Assembly: GCA_002422085.1 (NCBI GenBank)
Contig: DISZ01000008.1
Location: 173,429-237,428 of the forward strand
Direction: 5' to 3'
DNA length: 64,000 nucleotides
Origin: Rhodobacteraceae bacterium UBA6197
Lineage (GTDB): Bacteria; Pseudomonadota; Alphaproteobacteria; Rhodobacterales; Rhodobacteraceae
Shown here: positions 17,371 to 26,262 of the stretch, in pieces
How the letters are laid out: each line of letters opens with the position of its first letter
How positions within the stretch are numbered: position 1 is the first letter of the stretch
Notes under the pieces: model-generated
Told to the model about the DNA's origin: nothing
The model's database searches: none
Seen by the model: only the letters and a program-made list of their open reading frames with translations
Translations under genes and position numbers: made by a program

Positions 17371-18255
17371 ATGGCAGATCTGGACGACATCAGGGAAGGC
17401 AAGGATTTCGGACTGGACCGTCCAGCCGACTTGCAAGGCTTTTTCCTCAAAGGGGCCGCAAACCATGACTGGGGGCTGAAGAACCGCCTGAGCCGCATCT
17501 TCAACCCCAAGACCGGCCGCACGGTGATGCTGGCGTTCGACCACGGCTATTTTCAGGGCCCGGCGACCGGGCTTGAGCGGATCGACCTCAGCATCCTGCC
17601 GCTGTGTGACTATGCCGACGTGCTGATGTGCACGCGCGGCGTGCTGCGCGCGACCGTCCCGCCCAGCAACACCAAGCCGGTGGCGCTGCGGTGTTCGGGC
17701 GGCAACTCGATCCTGAGCGAACTGTCGAACGAAACCATCGCCGTCGATATCGAAGACGCGATCCGGCTGGGCGTCTGTGCGATGGCCGCGCAGGTCTATA
17801 TCGGCGCCGAATTCGAACACAAGTCGATCACCAATGTGGTCAAGCTGATTGATACCGGCACCCGCTACGGCATCCCGACGCTTGCCGTGACCGGGGTCGG
17901 CAAGGACATGGCGCGCGACGCAAAGTATTTCGGGTTGGCGACGCGGATCGCCGCCGAGCTTGGGGCGCATTACGTCAAGACCTATTTCGTCGAGGAAGGC
18001 TTTGAGAAAGTCGCGGCGGGCTGCCCGGTGCCGCTGGTGATCGCGGGCGGCAAGAAACTGCCCGAACGCGACGCCCTCGAGATGGCCTACAAGGCGATCG
18101 ACCAGGGTGCCGCAGGCGTCGATATGGGGCGCAACATCTTCCAATCCGATGCGCCGGTGGCGATGATTCAAGCCGTGGCCAAGGTGGTGCACGACTTGGA
18201 AAAACCCGATCAGGCCTATCAATACTACCTTGATCTGAAGGCCGCCCAGGGCTGA
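17371..18255 (+). CDS. lsrF: 3-hydroxy-5-phosphonooxypentane-2,4-dione thiolase LsrF
   Basis: Class I aldolase-fold (DeoC/FbaB) protein of 294 residues. LsrF transfers the acetyl group of the LsrG product to CoA and so completes AI-2 catabolism. Recognisable blocks are MLAFDHGYFQGP, RCSGGNSILSE, the lysine-containing HYVKTYFVEEGF (position of the catalytic Lys) and VDMGRNIFQS. The ribosome binding site AAAAGGA precedes the ATG. It is the last gene of the operon and is followed by a hairpin at 18287-18311. Confidence 0.94.
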   Translation: MADLDDIREGKDFGLDRPADLQGFFLKGAANHDWGLKNRLSRIFNPKTGRTVMLAFDHGYFQGPATGLERIDLSILPLCDYADVLMCTRGVLRATVPPSNTKPVALRCSGGNSILSELSNETIAVDIEDAIRLGVCAMAAQVYIGAEFEHKSITNVVKLIDTGTRYGIPTLAVTGVGKDMARDAKYFGLATRIAAELGAHYVKTYFVEEGFEKVAAGCPVPLVIAGGKKLPERDALEMAYKAIDQGAAGVDMGRNIFQSDAPVAMIQAVAKVVHDLEKPDQAYQYYLDLKAAQG

Positions 18256-18286
18256 GCCGGGATCAGGACCTCACGGCTTTTGCACA

Positions 18287-18311
18287 TGCCTCGGCCCGAC
18301 CGGCCGGGGCA
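18287..18311 (+). terminator. putative terminator after lsrF
   Basis: TGCCTCGGCC and GGCCGGGGCA form a 10-bp stem with one G-U pair and a five-base loop, between the convergent lsrF and TetR genes. No T-run follows. Confidence 0.5.
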
Positions 18312-18354
18312 TTTGCGCATGACGCGTCAAGCCCGCGCGAAACGTTGCCCGTCT

Positions 18355-18984
18355 TCAGGCACCGCCCACCGCCCCGGGCAGGCGTTGCAACAGACCCGTG
18401 CGATAGATCGCAAAGACCCGAGGGGCATCTTCGCGCATGCGCGCGCTGTCGCCGCTGATCAGCGCCTGCACCACCAACCCCTGAATCATGCCCAGAAAAA
18501 GCGTCGCCGCGGCCTCTTCATCCAGACTGGCCGGCAGATCCCCCGCGCCCTTGCCCGCCGCCAATATGCGCCGAAGCCGTGTGGCGTAGTTGGTTGTCAG
18601 CGCATGCGCGGCCTGTTTCGCCGGCGTCATCCCGGTGTGCTGCAATTGCCCCATCAACATTCGCGGCACACCGGGGTGTTCGGCCACGAAATCCACATGT
18701 CCCAGAAACATCGCCTCGAGGGCCGCCAGAGGATCGGCCTGACTGCCTGCCAACCGGTCGATCCGCGACAACAGGCGTTCGGCCACCCACTCGATCACCT
18801 GCTGCCAGATCGCCGCCTTGGTCGGAAAGTGCCGAAACAACGCGCCTTGGGACAGGTTCATTTTCGCGGCAATGGCCGAGGTGGTGATGTCTTCAGGATT
18901 GGTATCTGCCGCAAGCTCGATCACCGCCTCGATGGTTTCGACCCGGCGATCTTCAGATGACAGACGTTTTGCACCAGACTTCAT
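18355..18984 (-). CDS. TetR-family transcriptional regulator
   Basis: Repressor-type protein of 209 residues. The N-terminal helix-turn-helix is clear (ITTSAIAAKMNLSQGALFRHFPTKAAIW, residues about 30-57); the rest is the ligand-binding dimerisation domain. The ATG at 18984 follows GGAGG. It is divergent from an RND efflux pair with 379 bases between starts, the usual arrangement for a local repressor of a pump. I see only a weak dyad (ATAG-N8-CTAT at 19105-19120) that could be its operator. Confidence 0.88.
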   Translation of the reverse strand: MKSGAKRLSSEDRRVETIEAVIELAADTNPEDITTSAIAAKMNLSQGALFRHFPTKAAIWQQVIEWVAERLLSRIDRLAGSQADPLAALEAMFLGHVDFVAEHPGVPRMLMGQLQHTGMTPAKQAAHALTTNYATRLRRILAAGKGAGDLPASLDEEAAATLFLGMIQGLVVQALISGDSARMREDAPRVFAIYRTGLLQRLPGAVGGA

Positions 18985-19363
18985 GTGGCCTCCGATAGAA
19001 AGCAGTTGTTCACCTATGCCAGTGCAAAATGATCCGCACAATGAAAACGAAAAGAACTGTAGCCATAGCGACAAAGTGTACCAAGACTGCGGATATGTCT
19101 TTACATAGTGATCGAGCTATTACATCAGTCCGGTAAATCTTCTTGCGACCTCCGTCGTCCCACCCGCCAAAACTCACGTGAACCATGTCGCCGCACCTGA
19201 CCGCCCTCGCGCAAGCCCGCCTTGCGGCCCGCCCCTCCCGGTCCGCCGGCAGCGACTTGGCCCCGCGGTCCCTGCCCATCGCAGCCCATGGCACCACGAT
19301 CACCTTTCAGGGTGTTGGCCTGCCCAACAAGCTGTTCAAGTACTGACGAAAAGGACTCCGCCC
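18985..19363. other. TetR/RND intergenic region with a possible 53-codon reading frame
   Basis: The half next to the TetR gene is relatively AT-rich and probably holds the divergent promoters. The other half contains a 53-codon frame (ATG at 19185, TGA at 19344-19346) that ends 17 bases before the membrane-fusion gene. Its ribosome binding site is poor and I do not recognise the peptide, so I do not call it a gene. Confidence 0.4.
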
Positions 19364-20665
19364 ATGCGCCGCCGTACCGCCCTCTGGATTGTTCCGCCCC
19401 TTGTGCTGGGCATCGCTGTTGCCGCTGCATTCATCAGCGGCGCCAAGGACCCGGCGCAGACGGACATCCCGGTCGCCGGGCTTGCGGTCCGCGTGGCGCC
19501 GTTGTCCGCCGCCGATATTGCCCCGGTGGCGCGAGGCTGGGGCAATGTGCGCGCCGCCGAAACCTGGGCCATGGTCTCCGAGGTCAAGGGCCAGGTCATC
19601 TGGCGCCATCCCGATCTGGAAAGCGGCAAGCTGATCGCCAAAGGCACCAAGGTGCTGGAAATCGACCCGAGCGACTATCATCTGGCCATCGTCCAGGCCG
19701 AGGCCGATCTGGCCGCCTTTGCTGCGGAAAAGCAGCAGATCACCGCCGAAGCGGAAAACACCACCCGCGTGCTGACGCTGGAAGAGGCGCGGTTGCAGAT
19801 CTCCGAGGCTGACCTTTCGCGCAACAAGGGTCTTTTGGCACAGGGCGTCGCCCCCCAGACCCGCGTTGACGAGGCCGAGCGCGCCGCCCTTCTGGCCCGG
19901 CGCAGCGTGGTCGAGCTGAAAAACACGCTGGCGCTGATCGCGCCGCGCCTGGATCGGCTGACCGCCCAGATCGCGCGCACCAATGCGGCGCTGGAACGCG
20001 CCAAGCGCGATCTCGACCATACCTCGATCACCACGCCCTATGATCTTCGGGTCACGTCGGTTGCGGTCGAACGCTTTCAATATGTCAATATCGGCCAGAC
20101 CCTGGTGACCGCCGATGGCGTGGCGCGGGCCGAGGTGGTGGCGCAATTGCCCTTCGCGGCCTTTCAGCGCCTGCTCTATGGCACCGACCCGATCGAAGAC
20201 ACGCTGGCCGCGATCCGCAACGGGCCGACCAGCCGGATGCGGGCGCTTGTCCGGCTGGTCTCGGACCCCACGCAGGTCTGGCCCGCCAGCGTCAGCCGCA
20301 TCGAAGGCGCGCTTGATGTGCGCTCGCGCACGGTGCAGGTCGTGGTGACGGTCGACGACCCTTATGGCCAGTCCAGCCCGCCGCTGCGCCCGCCGCTTTT
20401 GCCCAACATGCAGGTCGAGGTCACGCTGACGGGTCAGGACATTCCCGGCGTCCTGTTCATACCGGAAACTGCGCTGCACGGCGATCTGGCCTATCTGGCC
20501 GATGATCAGAATCTGCTGGAACTGCGTCAGGTGAGCGAAGCCTTTCGGCAAGACGGTGTCGTCTTGATCTCCGAGGGTCTGGCGCCCGGCGATCGGATCA
20601 TCCTTGACGATATCGCCCCGGCGATTCCGGGCATGGCCGTCGTGCCCATCGAGGTGCAGCCATGA
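19364..20665 (+). CDS. RND efflux periplasmic adaptor (membrane fusion protein)
   Basis: HlyD/AcrA-type adaptor of 433 residues with one N-terminal membrane segment (residues 5-26). The lipoyl half-domains surround a coiled-coil region at about 105-215 (EAEADLAAFAAEKQQ to RTNAALERAKRDLDH), followed by the beta-barrel and membrane-proximal parts (LPNMQVEVTLTG; IPETALHG). It bridges the inner-membrane pump to an outer-membrane channel, which is not encoded nearby. The ATG at 19364 follows AAAAGGA; the upstream extension in frame lacks a ribosome binding site. Overlaps the pump gene (ATGA). Confidence 0.92.
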   Translation: MRRRTALWIVPPLVLGIAVAAAFISGAKDPAQTDIPVAGLAVRVAPLSAADIAPVARGWGNVRAAETWAMVSEVKGQVIWRHPDLESGKLIAKGTKVLEIDPSDYHLAIVQAEADLAAFAAEKQQITAEAENTTRVLTLEEARLQISEADLSRNKGLLAQGVAPQTRVDEAERAALLARRSVVELKNTLALIAPRLDRLTAQIARTNAALERAKRDLDHTSITTPYDLRVTSVAVERFQYVNIGQTLVTADGVARAEVVAQLPFAAFQRLLYGTDPIEDTLAAIRNGPTSRMRALVRLVSDPTQVWPASVSRIEGALDVRSRTVQVVVTVDDPYGQSSPPLRPPLLPNMQVEVTLTGQDIPGVLFIPETALHGDLAYLADDQNLLELRQVSEAFRQDGVVLISEGLAPGDRIILDDIAPAIPGMAVVPIEVQP

Positions 20666-23600
20666 TCCGCTGGTTTGCCGGCCATCCGACAGCGTCGAAC
20701 CTGCTGCTCTTGATGTTCATTGCCGTCGGGCTTTTTGCCTTTCCGACGTTGAAGCGCGAGACCTTTCCCGATTTCCGCTCGGTCGAGGCGGAAATCAGCA
20801 TCGTCTATCGCGGTGCCACCGCAGAAGATGTGGAGACCGCGATTTGCAGCCCGCTTTGGGACGCGCTGCAAGCGGTCGAAGGGCTGGACGAACTGGTCTG
20901 CACCGCGCAAGACAATCGCGCCCGGGCGGTTGCGACCCTGGCCGCAGGCGGCGATACGCAGCGCTTTGTCAACGAGGTGCGCACCGAGGTCAGTGCCATC
21001 GATACCTTTCCCGACCGCGCCGACCCGGCGGTCGTGCGCGAATTGCACCGCACCGATCTGGTGACGTCGGTCGCGGTGTCGGGCGATCTTCCGGCGCGCG
21101 AGCTGGAGCTTTTCGCGACCGGGCTGGCCGATCGGATCGCGGCCCTGCCTGACGTGGCCAAGGTCGTCACCTCGGGGTTTGGCAGCCGCCAGTTTCGTGT
21201 CGAGGTGCCGCGCGCGGTGCTGGCACAGCATGGGCTGACCGCCGCCGGTCTGGCCAGCATCCTCGGCACCCAAAGCCTGGATCGCCCGCTGGGCACGCTT
21301 GAAACCGAAGGCGCCGATCTGAGCCTGCGTTTCACCGAAGAGCGGCGCAATGTGCAGGATCTGGCCCGCATCCCGGTGCTGACTCTGGCCAATGGGGCGA
21401 TGCTGACGCTGGGCGATATTGCCGTGATCAGCGACTACTACAGCCCGACCGAGGAACGCGCGCAGATCAATGGCACCCGCGCGGCGCTTTTGGCCGTGCA
21501 CAAATCGCTCGATGCCGACGCCTTGCGCGCGCTTGACTCGGTCAAGGCGCTGGTCGAGGCGGAAAATGCAGAGCTCCCCCCCACGATCCGCGCGGAAGTG
21601 GTGCAGGATGTGACTTCGATCATCCGTGACCGGCTGGCGATGCTGGTCAGCAACGGCGTCATGGGGCTGGTGCTGGTGATCTTGGTGATGAGCCTGTTCT
21701 TCCGGCCGGGCTATGCGATCTGGGTGGCGATGGGGCTGCCGGTCGCCTTTCTGGGGGCCTTTGCCTGGATGGCGCTGACGGGTCTGTCGATCAACATGAT
21801 GACCTTGGTCGCGCTGCTGATGGCGATCGGCATCGTGATGGACGATTCGATCGTGATTTCCGATTCCATCGCCACGCAATACGCGAAAGGCCACAGCAAG
21901 CTTGAGGCCGTGGTCCACGGCGTGACCGCCGTGGCGCCCGGGGTGATGTCGTCATTTCTGACCACCGTCGCGGTGTTCGCGCCCTTGTCGTTTCTGTCGG
22001 GCGATCTTGGCAAGGTGCTGGAGGTTCTGCCACTGGTGCTTTTGGCTGCGCTGAGCGCCAGCCTGATCGAAGCCTTCGTGATCTTGCCGCACCACCTGCT
22101 GCACGGTTTGCCCGACGACAAGGCCGCGCCGTCGCGGTTTCGGCAGAAATTCGATGCCGGGTTCGCGGTGCTGCGGGACCGCTGGGTTGGCGGCTTGGCC
22201 GATCTGGCGATTGCCTGGCGTTATCTGGTGGTCGGGCTGGCGCTTGGCGCGCTGATCCTGACGGTCGGCGCGCTGGCGGGTGGTCTGGTCAAGCGCGAAG
22301 CAATGCCGGCGATTGATGGCGACGTGCTCGAGGCGCGGATCATGCTGATGCCGGGCGCACCGCTGGAGCGCACCGAGGCCGTGGTGGCCCAGATCGAATC
22401 GGCGCTTTTGCGGGTCAGCGATCGGCTGTCGCCCGAGCAACCCGATGGCCAGGCCCTGGTGCAGCGCATCATCACCCGGTTCAACTACAACGCCTCTGCC
22501 GGGCAGAGCGGGGCGCATCTGGCCACGGTTTCGGCAGACCTGCTGAACGCCGAAATCCGCACCACGACGCTGGACGATCTGATTGCCGCGTGGCGCGACG
22601 AGGCGGGGCCGCTTGCTGGCGTCACGTCGTTGATCCTGACGGAACCGGGTCTGGGGCCGCAGGGGATCGCGGTCGAGTTGCGCCTGTCGCACCCGGATCT
22701 GGCGGTGTTGCAATCGGTCGGGGCCCGCACGCAGGCCGAACTGGAAACCTATACGGGTGTGCTCAATGCGACGGTCGATCTGCGGCCGGGCAAGACCGAG
22801 CTGAGGTTTCGGCTGGCACCCGGTGCCCGCACGCTGGGGCTCAGTTCGGCCGATGTCGCCAGCCAGATCAGCGCCGCCTATCTGGGCAGCCAGCTGGTTG
22901 ATGTGCGGCAGGGCGATATCACCCATGAGATCGAGATCCTGTTGTCCGACGACGACCGCAACAGCCGGGCCGATCTGGAGAACTTTACCATCACATTGCC
23001 GGATGGCAGCGCAGTGCCGCTGGCGACCGTCGCCACTTGGGAAGAATCCCGTGGCTGGGGCAGTATCGCTCAGGTCGATGGCCTGCGCACGCTGACCGTG
23101 CAGGCCGATGTCGATGGCCGCTATGGCAATGCCGATGCGATCACCGCGCGGCTTGCGGGCGGGTTCCTGCCCGATCTGGTGGCGAAAACGCCGGGGCTGC
23201 GCTTTGAGGTCGGGGGGCAGGCCGCGAACTCGGCTGAAACCGTCGCCTCGATCCTGCGCGGCTTTCTGATCGGTCTGGTCGGGATCTACCTGATCCTGTC
23301 GTTCCAGTTTCGCAGCTATATCGAGCCGGTGATCGTGATGCTGACGATTCCGCTGGCCTTTCTGGGGGTGATCTGGGGGCATGTGGCGATGGGCTACAAC
23401 ATCTCGATGCCGTCATTGGTGGGGGCCGCGTCGCTGGCCGGGATCGTGGTCAACAACGCGATCCTGCTGATCGAGGTGATCAAGTCCCACGCCGGCGAGG
23501 ATGTTTCGGTGGCGCAGGCGGCAAGTCAGGCGGTGCGGGCGCGGTTCCGACCGATCTTCGTTTCGGTCACGACCACGATTCTGGGCATGGCGCCGCTGCT

Positions 23601-23766
23601 GGCCGAAACCTCGACCCAGGCGCAGACGCTCAAGCCGCTGGTGATCTCGGTGGTGTTCGGGCTGCTGGCCTCGACCACGCTGGTCATGCTGGTGCTGCCC
23701 GCGCTTTACGCGATCCTTGCGGATCTGGGCTTGGCGCGGGCAGGTCAGGCGCCGTCGAAAGCCTGA
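20662..23766 (+). CDS. RND-family efflux transporter (AcrB/MexB-like)
   Basis: Inner-membrane proton-driven pump of 1,034 residues with the expected 12-TM, two-large-loop layout. The proton-relay pair Asp-Asp is in GIVMDDSIVISDS (TM4). Other family marks are PDFRSVEAEISIVYRGA after TM1, MNMMTLVALLMAIG-like sequence, and near the end AASLAGIVVNNAILLIEVI. It is closer to the short-motif COG0841 subfamily than to the drug pumps of enterics. Substrate unknown; probably controlled by the divergent TetR regulator. Confidence 0.93.
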   Translation: MIRWFAGHPTASNLLLLMFIAVGLFAFPTLKRETFPDFRSVEAEISIVYRGATAEDVETAICSPLWDALQAVEGLDELVCTAQDNRARAVATLAAGGDTQRFVNEVRTEVSAIDTFPDRADPAVVRELHRTDLVTSVAVSGDLPARELELFATGLADRIAALPDVAKVVTSGFGSRQFRVEVPRAVLAQHGLTAAGLASILGTQSLDRPLGTLETEGADLSLRFTEERRNVQDLARIPVLTLANGAMLTLGDIAVISDYYSPTEERAQINGTRAALLAVHKSLDADALRALDSVKALVEAENAELPPTIRAEVVQDVTSIIRDRLAMLVSNGVMGLVLVILVMSLFFRPGYAIWVAMGLPVAFLGAFAWMALTGLSINMMTLVALLMAIGIVMDDSIVISDSIATQYAKGHSKLEAVVHGVTAVAPGVMSSFLTTVAVFAPLSFLSGDLGKVLEVLPLVLLAALSASLIEAFVILPHHLLHGLPDDKAAPSRFRQKFDAGFAVLRDRWVGGLADLAIAWRYLVVGLALGALILTVGALAGGLVKREAMPAIDGDVLEARIMLMPGAPLERTEAVVAQIESALLRVSDRLSPEQPDGQALVQRIITRFNYNASAGQSGAHLATVSADLLNAEIRTTTLDDLIAAWRDEAGPLAGVTSLILTEPGLGPQGIAVELRLSHPDLAVLQSVGARTQAELETYTGVLNATVDLRPGKTELRFRLAPGARTLGLSSADVASQISAAYLGSQLVDVRQGDITHEIEILLSDDDRNSRADLENFTITLPDGSAVPLATVATWEESRGWGSIAQVDGLRTLTVQADVDGRYGNADAITARLAGGFLPDLVAKTPGLRFEVGGQAANSAETVASILRGFLIGLVGIYLILSFQFRSYIEPVIVMLTIPLAFLGVIWGHVAMGYNISMPSLVGAASLAGIVVNNAILLIEVIKSHAGEDVSVAQAASQAVRARFRPIFVSVTTTILGMAPLLAETSTQAQTLKPLVISVVFGLLASTTLVMLVLPALYAILADLGLARAGQAPSKA

Positions 23767-24489
23767 AACGCCGCTTGCGGGCGGCGGCCGGACCGATACC
23801 GGCCGCCGCGCGCCCTGCCCTGCCACAGGCGCCGGCGCAGAGTGATGACCCGCGCCAAGGCCCAACGGCCGGCCGGTGTTGGAACGCAGCCACGACGGGC
23901 CGCCCGCACCAGCGAAGACGGGGGCCGGGCGGCCCGTCGCGCAAGCGCGCGGGCATCGCAAGGCCGGACCGTTGGAGTGTCTTCAGGCCCCGTCCCGGCA
24001 CCGGCCACCACAGGTCCCGGTTTTGCCCCAGTCAAGGCGGCGATGCGCCGAACCACGTTCGCCGTCCGTTGACTATGATCTTTGATGCGGATGGTCTGCG
24101 CGCGCCAGAGTGCCCTTTTGCCCGCCGCACGGGGTTGATGACGCGGCTTGTTTTCTATCCATCGGATCGGGATCCTGCGGCGACTGGCGCCGTGCGGCCA
24201 CGTTGCCGCCGGGCGTGGCGGCGACGGCGGACAGCGCCTGACGATGCCCGGCCCGGATCTGGTCTGCGCCGCTGCGCACCGGCCTTTCTGCCCGGTGCCG
24301 CGTTGGGCCCGGCCACGATGGAACGCGTGAAACGACCTGTTTTTCGCATTCCGCCCCCCATCGCCCTTGCCCCGATCCGGGCTGTTGCAATATTGCAGAG
24401 TCCGCGCCTGCAACATGATGATACCCTCGCAGGTGCCGCAAACCGGCAACCGTCCGCGTTGCCGCTATTCTTCCAACAAGGAGACCCCC
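23767..24489. other. intergenic region of about 720 bases, no supported gene
   Basis: Begins with a strong hairpin just after the pump gene. Beyond that I see no reading frame with both a start signal and protein-like composition; the open frames are rich in Arg, Pro and Ala, as random GC-rich DNA gives. Confidence 0.55.
23781..23809 (+). terminator. strong hairpin after the RND operon
   Basis: Perfect 11-bp stem GCGGCGGCCGG/CCGGCCGCCGC with a seven-base loop, 15 bases after the stop codon. No U-tract. Likely the operon terminator. Confidence 0.7.
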
Positions 24490-24723
24490 ATGGACAACTG
24501 GCTTCCGACGCTGATTACCGCGACCCCCTCTGAAGGCTATGATCTGGCGGTCAAGCTTGCGCGCATGGCCATCAAGAAAACGCAAGGCGACCCCGCCGTG
24601 CGCGAACGCTTGCGCCCGGATTATGCTGAAAACGCAGATTCGCTGATTTCGGTCAGCGCGGTCGTGGCGACGCATTTCGCCACCGTCGCGGCCGCCAACG
24701 CCTATTGGCGCGACGCGCGATAA
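24490..24723 (+). CDS. small hypothetical protein (77 aa)
   Basis: ATG at 24490 is preceded by AAGGAG with good spacing. The product is 77 residues, mostly helical and well mixed in composition, with no signal peptide or membrane segment and no motif I recognise. The start signal and normal amino-acid balance set it apart from the random frames around it. It is monocistronic, with long unassigned DNA on both sides and a hairpin downstream at 24848-24868. Confidence 0.65.
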   Translation: MDNWLPTLITATPSEGYDLAVKLARMAIKKTQGDPAVRERLRPDYAENADSLISVSAVVATHFATVAAANAYWRDAR

Positions 24724-24847
24724 GCGCACACCCGATCAGGGCTGCGGTGCCCCATGCCGCGCGAAAGCGCGCGGGGGCACCACGCCGGCCACCTCGATCG
24801 CCTCACGGCGCGTGCCTGAATATGCGACGACAGAAGAAAGTCCGAGC

Positions 24848-24868
24848 CTGTGGCGGACGTCGCCACAG
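24848..24868. terminator. hairpin between two convergent small genes
   Basis: Perfect 8-bp stem CTGTGGCG/CGCCACAG with a five-base loop, between the genes at 24490 (+) and 24941 (-). It could terminate both. Confidence 0.5.
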
Positions 24869-24940
24869 CCACCTCGCACACAAGGTCACGCCTGCCGTCA
24901 AAATCCGCGCCAGCGGTCATGCCGACTGGCGTGTCTACGT

Positions 24941-25147
24941 CTACGGGTTCGGGTCCGGTTGAAACCCGCCGTTCTCCGTCGCTGTCCTTGCCATCGCCTT
25001 CAGAGTAGTGATGTGCTCTGTCAGCGCCTTGTGATGAGGCTTGGGAAACGCTGACAGGCGTTTGATTTCCGCCAGTATTTCCGCTTTCGGTGACAGGTGA
25101 TCCGGCCCGTCCAGGCCGATCAGTGCCAGTGCCTGAAATCCGTCCAT
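24941..25147 (-). CDS. small hypothetical protein (68 aa)
   Basis: ATG at 25147 is preceded by GGAGAG. The 68-residue product begins MDGFQALALIGLDG and looks helical, ending in a polar tail. I do not recognise it. A real start signal and low Arg/Pro content argue for a gene. It is convergent with the 77-residue gene. Confidence 0.5.
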   Translation of the reverse strand: MDGFQALALIGLDGPDHLSPKAEILAEIKRLSAFPKPHHKALTEHITTLKAMARTATENGGFQPDPNP

Positions 25148-25971
25148 GGATCTCTCCAAAGTCAAGGCCAGCGCCTTCCATCATGAAAAGCCGTTCCGCC
25201 TTGTTGTCTTACCCGATCATGCCGTGTCGGTCGATTGCCCTGCCGAACATGCCCGGCGCGGCCGCGCGCCGGATCGCTTCGCCAGCAACTTTCCCCCCGG
25301 TGGTCTTTCACCCCGGCCTTCAAGGCAATTTCGTGCGCCATGATAATGGCGACCTTGTTGCGCAAATGGCAAGAGTCCCGCGAACGTCTGATTTGATCTT
25401 GCGAGGGTCTGCGTTCCGGCGCCAACCGCCAGGCGGGGTCGGCGGACCCAATTCACGCCGCGCCAGAACGCCTTGGCGGTGATCGTCCCTTGCGCGCAAG
25501 TGCCACGGCGTGGTCACGAACCGGGGCGCACAGGCAGTCCATGCCACGGCGCAAGAATGCCACGCCGTAAAGGCCATCAATCGTCGGCGCGATTGCCCGC
25601 AACATGGCTCTTCGCGCGCCAGAAAGCCTTGGCCGCGCCATCTGGCGACAAAGCAGCGGATACCACCGCAGATGCCGCGCCGAGACGACGGTGCCCCCGC
25701 GCAAGACTGCCGGGGCAGCGCCTCATGGCACGCGATTTCCTCGGTCAGGTTGCAGAACTTCTCCCTCCCGATGCCCCCTCTTTGGCACCAAAGGGCGTGG
25801 GCAGGGCACAAGAACCATTGAAAACAACGGGGTTCCAGCTCTGGGGCCGGTCGGTGCCGGGCGCAAAATCTGCCTGCGGCATCATGGCGGGCGAGGCGCC
25901 CTTCTCGGGGATTGACGAACCGCACGAACAGGTACACATATATGCGCATACCCGCATGTAAGGATATCCGC
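25148..25971. other. intergenic region of about 820 bases, no supported gene
   Basis: No frame has a start signal with plausible composition. Several minus-strand fragments are Cys/Arg-rich and switch frame repeatedly, which could be a decayed gene, but I cannot name a parent family. Confidence 0.4.
25941..25950. promoter_or_regulatory. 10-bp palindrome upstream of arsR, putative operator
   Basis: TATGCGCATA, a perfect palindrome in an AT-rich patch 22 bases before the ArsR start. ArsR-family proteins bind such dyads next to their own gene. Confidence 0.5.
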
Positions 25972-26262
25972 ATGATACTTCCTGTCCTCACGGCCCTTGC
26001 CGAACCGACCCGGCTTGCCGCCATGTCGATCCTTTGGGTTGGCGGCGAGCACTGCGTGTGTGAATTGATGGCGCGGCTTGATGTCAGTCAAAGCCGGATG
26101 TCGCGACATATGCAAACCCTGAAGCAGGCCGGGCTGATCGTGGATCGGCGCGACGCGCAATGGGTCCGTTACCGGGTAAGCCCCGATCTTGCGCCACCGC
26201 TCCGCGATGTGGTGGCGGCGGTCATGGCAGCCACCCCCAAAGCGCAAAGGAACGCCGCATGA
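25972..26262 (+). CDS. arsR: ArsR-family metalloregulator
   Basis: Winged-helix repressor of 96 residues. It carries the metal-sensing pair Cys28-Cys30 in HCVCEL at the DNA-recognition region, as in arsenite-sensing ArsR, and the HTH core VSQSRMSRHMQTLKQAGL. Arsenite or antimonite binding would release it from DNA. I start at the ATG at 25972 after AAGGA; the upstream in-frame sequence covers the putative operator. Its stop overlaps the permease start (ATGA at 26259-26262). It probably controls the whole downstream set to 30630. Confidence 0.9.
   Translation: MILPVLTALAEPTRLAAMSILWVGGEHCVCELMARLDVSQSRMSRHMQTLKQAGLIVDRRDAQWVRYRVSPDLAPPLRDVVAAVMAATPKAQRNAA

Noticed and set aside
19105..19120. 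ATAG-N8-CTAT dyad as the TetR operator
   Set aside because: Arms of only four bases; such dyads are common by chance, so it is not listed as a site.
23775..24533. 252-codon frame after the RND operon
   Set aside because: Starts inside the terminator hairpin region, Arg/Pro-rich, and overlaps the better-supported 77-residue gene.
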